From assembly GCA_017443595.1 (NCBI GenBank), contig JAFSYU010000045.1:1-38354 (forward strand): a stretch of DNA of 38,354 nucleotides. Reading direction: 5' to 3'. Origin of the DNA: Clostridia bacterium. GTDB taxonomy: Bacteria; Bacillota; Clostridia; Oscillospirales; CAG-272. The notes beneath the pieces were generated by a model. That model was given only the letters and a program-made list of their open reading frames with translations. It did no database searches and was not told the DNA's origin. Position numbers and translations under genes: made by a program. Numbering within the stretch: position 1 is the stretch's first letter; each line of letters begins with the position of its first letter. This document shows, one piece after another, positions 1-6,281 of this stretch.

Positions 1-139
1 CTATAGGACTCAAACGGATGAAATTTCGAGATATTTTCGGCGCGGAGGAAGCAGGAATACGCCGGTATTCCAATGACGACAAACCGAAAAGAGCCGAAAT
101 AGCGCCGTTTGAGCGGGTTCGGATAACTCTTGTTACCCT
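1..139 (-). repeat. Dispersed MITE-like repeat, copy A (left half, cut by window start)
   Basis: This is the reverse complement of the left half of the complete copy at 20247-20522, differing by one base in the loop of a GGAATAC/GTATTCC hairpin. It ends at 139 in the terminal inverted repeat (GTTACCCT as read on the plus strand). The other half lies outside the window. The XRE regulator starts 21 bases after the repeat end, so its upstream region is essentially this element. Confidence 0.85.
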
Positions 140-164
140 ATTTGAAAAGGAGCAAACACAATGA
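18..164 (+). CDS. Possible small ORF reading out of the repeat (48 aa)
   Basis: An open frame starts with ATG at 18 inside the repeat (MKFRDIFGAEEAG...), runs through the terminal inverted repeat, and stops with TGA at 162-164, overlapping the ATG of the XRE regulator by four bases. The same frame is open in the complete copy near 20247-20370 (minus strand), with one residue changed (R to P). The copies differ by only one base here, so conservation says nothing about coding. I see no convincing ribosome binding site. The ATGA overlap would fit translational coupling, but chance is a fair alternative. Confidence 0.2.
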   Translation: MKFRDIFGAEEAGIRRYSNDDKPKRAEIAPFERVRITLVTLFEKEQTQ

Positions 165-1207
165 ATCACATAGGAGAAAAGATAAAGGAACTGCGACGCA
201 AAAAGGATATGACGCAAGATGAGCTTTCAAGCTGTCTCGGCGTTACTTACCAGACCGTTTCAAAATGGGAGACCGGTGTAACGAGCCCTGATCTGTCGCT
301 CATCGTGCCGATAGCACGACTTTTCAAGGTGACCACCGACGAGCTGTTCTGCTACAGCGAATCCGCCGATGAACTGAAACGCGCTGAATTGCAGAAGCGT
401 TTTGAGGCTACGTTTAAAACCGGAAGCATACCGGATAGAATGGCCGTATGCGAGGAAGCCGTAAAGGAGTTTCCGGGCGATACGGAATGGCTTAACAACT
501 ACGGCTGGTGCGTTTTGTGCGGCGCCTATATGCCATGCTGCGATGATGAAAAATGCAGATCCGAACGTTACAGGGCGGCAGATTTATTTCGCAGAGTTAT
601 TGAAAACTGTAACGACGACAAGATAAAAGCCGATGCTATCGAGGGGATCGTTCAATGCCTGCCGCAGAGCGAGGCGCTGCAATACGCCGAAATGTACCCG
701 CAAGCTGAAATTGATCCTTCACGCCGTGAAGAACTGATCATTTCCTGTCTTACAGGAGAAGAAAGAATAAACCGGCGCGAAAGACAGCTTATGAAGAAGC
801 TGGAAGCGCTTACGGATTATCTCGATATTGACGTAAAGGCGGAAAGAGACGTTTTTAAGAAACTGATCGACCTGTTTTTCCCGGACGGCAACTATCTTCT
901 GTTCAATTATAAAATGTATTCCGCTTCATATGTGGATGCACGTGATAAAATCAACGAGGGAAAACTTGATGAAGCGGCGGAATATATGAAAGCAGCGCGT
1001 AAATACGCCGAAAAATATGACGAGGTCGCTTCCGGCGGAAAATACATTTATACCGCGCCGCTGTTCAGCCATGTAGATGGAGATTCGGCAAATTGGTATA
1101 TAACCGGTGAAGGTACGACGCTTGACGGCTACTTTTCGCTGTTAGACTTACCGTTATTTGAGCCGTTGAAAAAACATAAGGAATATGAAAAACTGATAAA
1201 GCGATGA
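161..1207 (+). CDS. XRE-family transcriptional regulator with C-terminal helical (TPR-like) domain
   Basis: The 348-residue product has an N-terminal Cro/C1-type helix-turn-helix at about residues 6-60 (KIKELRRKKDMTQDELSSCL, then TYQTVSKWETG). This predicts sequence-specific DNA binding. The remaining roughly 280 residues are charged, helical and partly Cys-rich (a YMPCCDDEKC segment near 125) and resemble the TPR-like sensory half of larger XRE regulators; no ligand can be named. The ATG at 161 follows AAAAGGAG with good spacing. A repeat element ends 21 bases upstream, so any promoter must lie in or beyond it. A strong terminator follows at 1216-1251, so the gene is probably monocistronic. 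The HTH assignment is firm; the role of the C-terminal half is inferred. Confidence 0.85.
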   Translation: MNHIGEKIKELRRKKDMTQDELSSCLGVTYQTVSKWETGVTSPDLSLIVPIARLFKVTTDELFCYSESADELKRAELQKRFEATFKTGSIPDRMAVCEEAVKEFPGDTEWLNNYGWCVLCGAYMPCCDDEKCRSERYRAADLFRRVIENCNDDKIKADAIEGIVQCLPQSEALQYAEMYPQAEIDPSRREELIISCLTGEERINRRERQLMKKLEALTDYLDIDVKAERDVFKKLIDLFFPDGNYLLFNYKMYSASYVDARDKINEGKLDEAAEYMKAARKYAEKYDEVASGGKYIYTAPLFSHVDGDSANWYITGEGTTLDGYFSLLDLPLFEPLKKHKEYEKLIKR

Positions 1208-1215
1208 TATTATCT

Positions 1216-1251
1216 CCAAAAAGCAAGCCTGCAACCGGGCTTGCTTTTTGG
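1216..1251 (+). terminator. Rho-independent terminator after the XRE regulator
   Basis: A perfect 14-bp stem, CCAAAAAGCAAGCC and its complement, flanks a 7-base loop. A/T tracts on both sides of the GC core make it potentially bidirectional. It begins 8 bases after the stop codon. Confidence 0.9.
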
Positions 1252-1289
1252 TGTTGTTTTATCTTATGTGACGAAAAATTGACATAAAA

Positions 1290-1745
1290 TAAGCGCGTCG
1301 GTCGTAGGGGTCGGCTACGTGAACCCCCGTTGCTCACGGTGTTCGCAACGGGGAACCCCTATCGACGACCCGCTTGTAGGGGCGACCATCGGTCGTCCGT
1401 TTTTAGCTCAAAAAAAGCCCCGAGAAAGTCTCGGGGGAATGGTGGGGTTTGGGGTTGACGAGCCTTGCGCTTCCGGGGGAAGAATAAGCAAGGCGAGGAA
1501 AGCGCAGCGGTCGAAAGAAATCAAGCACAGTCACGGCAGTGACGCGCCGATTTCTTCGGGCACCGCAAGCGGGCAAAGTTCGTCCGCCCCCTCAATCTCG
1601 TCAGAGATTGTGGGACCGGGGTTCCCCGTTGCGAACTCGTGAGCAATGGGGGTTCCCGGGAGGGGACAGGGGGGTATGGGGGGTTCTCGCCGTAGGCGAG
1701 CTTGAGGGGTGGGTGACCACCCATATTCGTCGGCGCAGCCGACAC
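1290..1745. repeat. G-rich, hairpin-packed intergenic mosaic (no gene)
   Basis: No credible gene lies between 1208 and 1758. The stretch is a chain of short inverted repeats: CCCCGTTGC/GCAACGGGG (1325-1353), CCCCGAGA/TCTCGGGG (1418-1436), CGAAAGAAATC/GATTTCTTCG (1512-1558) enclosing GTCAC/GTGAC, CAATCTC/GAGATTG (1593-1610), CTCGCC/GGCGAG (1686-1700) and GTCGGC/GCCGAC (1729-1743). A run at about 1658-1684 has four G-tracts separated by 1-3 bases, a classic G-quadruplex pattern. The layout partly recurs at 16504-16735. The overlapping ORFs here show no recognisable domain. Confidence 0.7.
1411..1437 (-). terminator. Leftward terminator-like hairpin beyond the spoIIIA operon
   Basis: Read on the minus strand this is CCCCGAGA, a 3-base loop, TCTCGGGG, then CTTTTTTT, an intrinsic terminator layout. 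It is about 320 bases past the last spoIIIA gene and is the first leftward terminator with a proper U-tract. Its assignment to the spoIIIA transcript is inferred. Confidence 0.6.
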
Positions 1746-1758
1746 CGATTTTTATTCT

Positions 1759-2319
1759 TTATTTTTTCAGCGTTATCACTACGTTGTCAGGCAGAACGTC
1801 CGCGGCTTTGTAGGCTATTTCCTTTATCTGCGCGACCTCGTTCGGCAGAAGCTGATCTTCGCTTTTCACCACTATGCTGAGCGAATCTCCGGATATGACG
1901 GCGATACAGTCCTCAAATCCCTTTGCTTTTATAAGCGTCTCTATGTTCGCTTCCTTTTCAATATCCGCGGATATGCGCGTTATATCGGCAAGCGCCTGTT
2001 TTGCGGCTTCCTCGTCGCCTCCGACGTCAACGACTGACTGGAGAACCTCCACCGCTTCGTCCCTCGCTTTCGTTCTGTTGAGCGCGGACGCGGCGAAGAA
2101 ATCTTCTGTTTGTTTTACGGTCTCTTTGTTATCGGCTGTTGTGTTCTGATTTGCCGGCGTTACCTTAGGCAGGATGAAATTGAGCGCAACCGCGCCGCCG
2201 ATTATAAGTACGCCCGCCGTTATCGCGGCGGCCCTTTTGCCGTATTTTTTGAAAAATCCTTTGAATTTTTCCGCAAAAATACGCGCTTTTTCATTGTCGT
2301 TTGCTTTGATTATTCTCAT
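1759..2319 (-). CDS. spoIIIAH: Stage III sporulation protein AH
   Basis: The 186-residue protein has a short basic cytosolic N terminus, one membrane segment at about residues 31-51 (RAAAITAGVLIIGGAVALNF), and a soluble domain outside the membrane. In this family the outer domain binds SpoIIQ from the forespore to form the channel between mother cell and forespore. The outer half shows the family pattern EAVEVLQSVVD...EEAAKQALADI followed by a ring-building fold. It is shorter than the Bacillus subtilis protein (about 218 aa), mainly in the linker. AAAGGAG lies 5 bases before the ATG. It is the last gene of the spoIIIA operon, 29 bases after spoIIIAG. Confidence 0.93.
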   Translation of the reverse strand: MRIIKANDNEKARIFAEKFKGFFKKYGKRAAAITAGVLIIGGAVALNFILPKVTPANQNTTADNKETVKQTEDFFAASALNRTKARDEAVEVLQSVVDVGGDEEAAKQALADITRISADIEKEANIETLIKAKGFEDCIAVISGDSLSIVVKSEDQLLPNEVAQIKEIAYKAADVLPDNVVITLKK

Positions 2320-2348
2320 AACTGCTCCTTTTTCTGTGGTATTTTTTG

Positions 2349-2801
2349 CTATTTTACGGACGTAACGTATATCCTTGCGCTCGAGATACCGTAGGCTGTC
2401 GAAAGCGCTTCGGTTATCCTTCGGCTCACGGCGGGATCACCGCCGTTTTTACAGACCACGGTTATCCCTTTGATTACGGGGGATACCATTCGCACCACGA
2501 CGGGCGAACCGGACGACAGAACGGTCTGCTCGCTTTCCTTCGTCGTGTTTTTTGCGTACTGCGTTTCCTTGCCGTATTCAGCCGTGACGATAACGTGTAC
2601 CTTTCCTCCGCACATAGCCTCTACCGTTTGTTCTATTTTATTCTCGGTCATAGCTTCATATTCCGATATTTCATCATAATTATCCGTCTTTTTTTCCGTG
2701 CTTCCGATAAACATGAGCGCGACGCCGATAAGCGCGGCGACGGCGAGGATCAGGACGGTTTTTTTGCTTTTGAATATTTTTGATAAAGCCTCGTTTTTCA
2801 T
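2349..2801 (-). CDS. spoIIIAG: Stage III sporulation protein AG
   Basis: A 150-residue, single-pass membrane protein (hydrophobic stretch at about residues 14-33, TVLILAVAALIGVALMFIG). In B. subtilis, SpoIIIAG forms a large ring in the intermembrane space of the engulfed forespore. The C-terminal half (ITVVCKNGGDPAVSRRITEA and the final YVTSVK) matches the ring-building motif of the family. I chose ATG at 2801 over an upstream GTG at 2822, because the ATG overlaps the spoIIIAF stop codon (ATGA) and follows an AGGTGG ribosome binding site. Confidence 0.92.
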   Translation of the reverse strand: MKNEALSKIFKSKKTVLILAVAALIGVALMFIGSTEKKTDNYDEISEYEAMTENKIEQTVEAMCGGKVHVIVTAEYGKETQYAKNTTKESEQTVLSSGSPVVVRMVSPVIKGITVVCKNGGDPAVSRRITEALSTAYGISSARIYVTSVK

Positions 2802-3265
2802 TCGTTTACCACCACCTCGCACGGTATTCCGATCAGATCCGACACGGAATTTTTGAGCGGCACGGTGAATACCGCGTATTTTATGCCGTTTAACTCTATT
2901 TCCGCTTTCGTCAGTTCGGTCACGCCGTCCTCGCGCTCTGTGTATGAGACGGAAACGGATATACCGTCTTTTTCTATTCCGTATTTACCGTATGCCAGCT
3001 CATATACCGCGCCGCATATACGCGACGCGGTCTGTTCTTTTATCATTCGTTTTGCTTCATCGGTCATATCGGTGACGGAAACGCTTACGCCTTCCGCTTG
3101 GTAAATATCCGTTTTAAACGGCAGAAACGATATTATAAGCGACAAAACGCATAAGGAACAGGCGAGCTTTACGTATTTTTTGACCGCTGACTCCGGGCAG
3201 ATTATAAGCACGCAGGTGCAGACGGCGGAAATCACCGCCAGCTGTGTTATGAGAGCGCGTATCAT
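2798..3265 (-). CDS. spoIIIAF: Stage III sporulation protein AF
   Basis: The 155-residue protein has two N-terminal membrane segments (about residues 5-23 and 34-50, with KLACSLCVLSLIISFLPF) and a soluble C-terminal domain. This is the standard SpoIIIAF plan and part of the SpoIIIA-SpoIIQ channel. It overlaps spoIIIAE upstream and spoIIIAG downstream by four bases each, which points to translational coupling. Family identity rests on hydropathy, size and exact position between AE and AG more than on a single motif. Confidence 0.9.
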   Translation of the reverse strand: MIRALITQLAVISAVCTCVLIICPESAVKKYVKLACSLCVLSLIISFLPFKTDIYQAEGVSVSVTDMTDEAKRMIKEQTASRICGAVYELAYGKYGIEKDGISVSVSYTEREDGVTELTKAEIELNGIKYAVFTVPLKNSVSDLIGIPCEVVVNE

Positions 3266-4224
3266 ACGCAGAAAAGCGCGCAGGCGACCGAGAAAATGAC
3301 GCCGGCGGTGAGCACGACCGCAAGCAAAAGCGAAAGGATCTCGTTGCTTTCATCAAAAAACGACCGCAGTTTATCCATACCGAGGATGCCGCACAAGCCG
3401 GACGACAGCCGCATGCACAGCTTTGACGATATCACGGTCAAAGCCGCCGGGATAACTATCACTCCTAATGATATCACGCCGCCCGCGCCTGCCGCGGCTC
3501 TTACGGAAGACAAAGCCGTGCTTACGGCGGAGACGGATTCCGATAAAGACGAGCCGACGACCGGAATAAATGATGAAGACGCGAATTTCACGGTCCGCAG
3601 AGCCGCGTTATCCGCCGTTTTTGCAATAACAGTCTGATATGAAAGCAAAGCGCAGACGACCGCGGCAGACGCAGCGCATAAAAACACCGCCGCGCGCCTT
3701 ACGGTGGACGAAACGTTTGAAAGACCGTTTTCAAAACCGAATCCGTTTATCAGCGAACAACCGAAGCATATAAGTATGAGCGGCAGAAGCACCCGCCCGG
3801 ATATCAGCCGCATTATCTGAAGCGACAGCATCAGAACGGATACCGCGGAGCTTCCCGCCGCTATATTTCCGGACAACCCGTACATTGCGCACATTGCAAC
3901 TGACATAGTGTCCATAAGTATCCCAATGCCGGACAGTGCCGTACTCACCGCGTCGTAGCTGAATTTCAGCGATGAATATACGGCGGCGGAGCATATAAGA
4001 GAAACGCATATATCAAAAGGCGCCGTATGCTCGGAAAGCGCCGATGAAAACGATTTTATAAGCGCGGCTGTGAAGACCAGACCTAAAAGCAGGCAAAGCG
4101 AGCCGAGCGCCGGCTTTGCGTTTTCTTTTAAAGCCGAGAAAAGCGCGTTTACCGCTTCCTCCGAGCCGTACGTCGCCACGCCGGCGCAGTATTCGTTTGC
4201 TATGTAGCTTTGCAGTTCCTGCAT
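3262..4224 (-). CDS. spoIIIAE: Stage III sporulation protein AE (short form)
   Basis: A 320-residue polytopic membrane protein with six to seven hydrophobic segments (for example PALGSLCLLLGLVFTAALIK and LLLAVVLTAGVIFSVACALF). SpoIIIAE is the main transmembrane component of the SpoIIIA complex. The central segment SSSFIPVVGSSLSESVSAV is characteristic of the family. The B. subtilis protein is about 399 aa and starts with a signal peptide and a longer extracellular segment; both appear to be missing here. The preceding gene ends only 8 bases upstream, so there is no room for a longer start. Confidence 0.92.
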   Translation of the reverse strand: MQELQSYIANEYCAGVATYGSEEAVNALFSALKENAKPALGSLCLLLGLVFTAALIKSFSSALSEHTAPFDICVSLICSAAVYSSLKFSYDAVSTALSGIGILMDTMSVAMCAMYGLSGNIAAGSSAVSVLMLSLQIMRLISGRVLLPLILICFGCSLINGFGFENGLSNVSSTVRRAAVFLCAASAAVVCALLSYQTVIAKTADNAALRTVKFASSSFIPVVGSSLSESVSAVSTALSSVRAAAGAGGVISLGVIVIPAALTVISSKLCMRLSSGLCGILGMDKLRSFFDESNEILSLLLAVVLTAGVIFSVACALFCV

Positions 4225-4232
4225 TTTTTCAC

Positions 4233-4619
4233 CTATCCGTTTATATATCCAACAGCGGTCTCAAGTATCTTTTTTATAAGAGGCAGACAGACCGTAAGTA
4301 TGCCAAGTTTGCCCGCGGTAAGTATTCCGGACGCCGCGGATCGCTCGTTTGCGTCCGTACATATATCCGCCGCCGTCTGCGATAAAAAGCCTATGCCGAC
4401 GGATTTCAGCACGTAGGGCAGGTATTCTCCGACCGCGCCTTCGCCGATCACGTACAGACCGTTTTTGAAATAAAACGCCAAAGACGCGGCGACGAATATG
4501 AGCCAGACCGTTAAAAAAACGGACAAAACGCCGCCTATGCCCGGCTCAGTCTTTTTTACCGCGGAGATTATCAATACGAGTATGACCGCGGCGGCAGATA
4601 CCGCAATAACGTCCGTCAC
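4233..4619 (-). CDS. spoIIIAD: Stage III sporulation protein AD
   Basis: The 128-residue protein has three to four membrane segments and the family signature region YLPYVLKSVGIGFLSQTAADIC followed by ANERSAASGILTAGKLGILT. It is a small integral membrane component of the SpoIIIA complex. The start codon overlaps the spoIIIAC stop by four bases, and the gap to spoIIIAE is 8 bases. Length and layout match the usual family (about 130 aa). Confidence 0.93.
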   Translation of the reverse strand: MTDVIAVSAAAVILVLIISAVKKTEPGIGGVLSVFLTVWLIFVAASLAFYFKNGLYVIGEGAVGEYLPYVLKSVGIGFLSQTAADICTDANERSAASGILTAGKLGILTVCLPLIKKILETAVGYING

Positions 4620-4810
4620 AGTCCGAAAGAGGCGCGTATAAACGTAAAAAGATCGGATACGCGCCCTACTATCATAATGAGTATTATGACTATGCCGCAG
4701 AGTGATAAAAGCATCGCCATCTCGTCCCTGCCGCTTTTTGAAAGCACGACGTACGTCACCGCAACGAGAAGGCCGACCCCGGCGACTTTGAATATAATAT
4801 CTATGTCCAA
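4616..4810 (-). CDS. spoIIIAC: Stage III sporulation protein AC
   Basis: A 64-residue protein with two membrane segments joined by a short polar turn (SKSGRDEMAMLLSLCGIVII). This is the length and plan of SpoIIIAC, which resembles half of SpoIIIAD. It lies 16 bases after spoIIIAB and overlaps spoIIIAD by four bases. Confidence 0.93.
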   Translation of the reverse strand: MDIDIIFKVAGVGLLVAVTYVVLSKSGRDEMAMLLSLCGIVIILIMIVGRVSDLFTFIRASFGL

Positions 4811-4826
4811 AATAAATATCCCCTTA

Positions 4827-5270
4827 TCAAAGGAAAATTATTACTGCCATAAGCCCGAAAAACGCGGAGAGCGATAAATAAAGCTTTGCCGTTCCGCCCG
4901 CTTTTTCACGCCGTTTTACAAGTATCGCTCCGTATTGAGATAAAAGCGCGTCAAAGGTGCCTCGCTGTACCTCCGCGCCGCTTTTGCCTATGCTTTGACA
5001 GAACTCAAAGAATATGCGCCGCTCGTCTTCCTGCAAAGCCGAAAGCCTGTTTTCATATGATTTGTACAGACCCGCACAACTGTCGCAGTCCGGGATGCGG
5101 GAGAGGATTATATTCGTAGGCGTGCGGTTCACACATATCTCGTCCCGCACGAACAGCATAACGCGGTAGATCTGTTCCGATACGGCAAGCGCCTGTTTTG
5201 TTCTTTGTGACAGGAAATATCCGAATAAAACGGAGCATACGAATATAAGTCCCGCGCCTGTGTATTTCAT
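4827..5270 (-). CDS. spoIIIAB: Stage III sporulation protein AB
   Basis: A 147-residue protein with one membrane segment at each end (about residues 4-21 and 128-147) and a helical cytosolic region between them, as in SpoIIIAB, which resembles type II secretion GspF-like components. The segment VSEQIYRVMLFVRDEICVNR corresponds to the family's conserved helix after the first membrane span. It is slightly shorter than the B. subtilis protein (about 171 aa). The start overlaps the end of spoIIIAA by four bases. Confidence 0.9.
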   Translation of the reverse strand: MKYTGAGLIFVCSVLFGYFLSQRTKQALAVSEQIYRVMLFVRDEICVNRTPTNIILSRIPDCDSCAGLYKSYENRLSALQEDERRIFFEFCQSIGKSGAEVQRGTFDALLSQYGAILVKRREKAGGTAKLYLSLSAFFGLMAVIIFL

Positions 5271-6163
5271 ACCGTTTTGTCTTTTATATCAAATTCTAAA
5301 CCAAACGAATTTCTTTTCAAAAACACGTATTTTTCAAAAACCGAGCAGTCATATAACAGTTTCAGATTCGGACGGCTCAAAAGCGACTCCATGCAGTCCG
5401 CGTGGGCGGTGCAGATAAGCGCAACACCGCCGCTCTGCGCGGAAAGCACGGCTTTTGTTTCATCCGGACCGCCGAGCTCGTCGCACAAAACGACCTGAGC
5501 GGACATATTTCTTGTTGCACATTCTATAGCCGCGGCTTTTTCCTTGCCGCATATATAATCCGCGAAAAGCGGTTTTTTCTTAGGTAAAAGCTCGTACTTC
5601 GTATCGCATACGACGATGCGTTTGCCGTAAACCGCGCATAACCGCCGGGCCATATCGCGCAAAAGCGTGGTTTTGCCGACGCCGGGCGCGGAGCAGATCA
5701 GCATGGAGCATATGCCGGTTTTGTCAAGCAAAGGAGCGCTGCAGCCGTCAATATCGCGCGGTATCCTTATGCACAGCCCGTCGATGCCCCATACCGCGCC
5801 GCCGAACGTGCCGTACGTGGAGACGCCGGCGCGCACCTGACCGGAAGACGATATATAGCCCTTCTCAAGCTCGTCTTTGTGTGAGTGGAACGACGAGCCG
5901 CATAAAAGCGCCGCCGCGCCGTCAATATCTTCTTTTGTGCATATATACGGTCTGCCTGTCACACAGCCGGTATGATCGAACGTCACGTTTTTGTCAAAGA
6001 CCGATAAAGACAGCGCGCCGCCGAGCCGCAGACGGATCTCCGTAACGCTTTGCGCAAGCTGCGGATATTTTATGCAGAACATACTTATGATAGACGCTAC
6101 GTTTGCCGGGATATAAGGGAAAGCCTCGTATACCGGAGGACTGCTGTTTTTGATGTTTGTCAT
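5267..6163 (-). CDS. spoIIIAA: Stage III sporulation protein AA, secretion-type ATPase
   Basis: The 298-residue cytosolic ATPase powers the SpoIIIA-SpoIIQ channel. It shows TEIRLRLGGAL near residue 41, the RAGVSTYGTFGG region near 111, a Walker A site APGVGKTTLLRD at 159-170, and an acidic Walker B/Glu region VVLCDELGGPDE at about 224-235. The frame is open for 83 codons further upstream, but that part overlaps the divergent neighbour and has no family similarity. ATG at 6163 gives the usual length. It has no ribosome binding site, and a sigma-E-like promoter ends six bases before it, so the mRNA may be leaderless. First gene of the spoIIIA operon. Confidence 0.93.
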   Translation of the reverse strand: MTNIKNSSPPVYEAFPYIPANVASIISMFCIKYPQLAQSVTEIRLRLGGALSLSVFDKNVTFDHTGCVTGRPYICTKEDIDGAAALLCGSSFHSHKDELEKGYISSSGQVRAGVSTYGTFGGAVWGIDGLCIRIPRDIDGCSAPLLDKTGICSMLICSAPGVGKTTLLRDMARRLCAVYGKRIVVCDTKYELLPKKKPLFADYICGKEKAAAIECATRNMSAQVVLCDELGGPDETKAVLSAQSGGVALICTAHADCMESLLSRPNLKLLYDCSVFEKYVFLKRNSFGLEFDIKDKTV

Positions 6164-6168
6164 AGTTG

Positions 6169-6198
6169 AATATATGAAAAGGGGAGCGGTAATATTAC
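6169..6198 (-). promoter_or_regulatory. Sigma-E-like promoter for spoIIIA
   Basis: Read on the minus strand there is GTAATATT (6198-6191), a 14-base spacer, and CATATATT (6176-6169). The established sigma-E consensus is an ATATT-type -35 box, 14-15 bases, and CATAnnnT. spoIIIA is a known sigma-E target. The predicted transcript start falls at about 6162-6163, at the start codon. Confidence 0.65.
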
Positions 6199-6227
6199 AG
6201 CGGAGAATTAAGAATTCTGAATAACCT

Positions 6228-6255
6228 TTGATCGGCACGGCAAAAATCCTATTAC
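6228..6255 (+). promoter_or_regulatory. Weak sigma-A-like promoter for the nucleotidyltransferase
   Basis: TTGATC, a 16-base spacer, and TATTAC lie 27 bases before the chosen start codon. Both hexamers match the consensus at four of six positions, so this is only a candidate. Confidence 0.35.
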
Positions 6256-6281
6256 AAAAAACGTTTTTCCCGAGGTGTTTT

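Noticed and set aside
1319..1880. Several overlapping ORFs of 70-113 codons on both strands in the G-rich spacer
   Set aside because: They have repetitive Arg/Pro/Gly-rich translations, no domain, no ribosome binding sites, and coincide with hairpin-rich repeat sequence.
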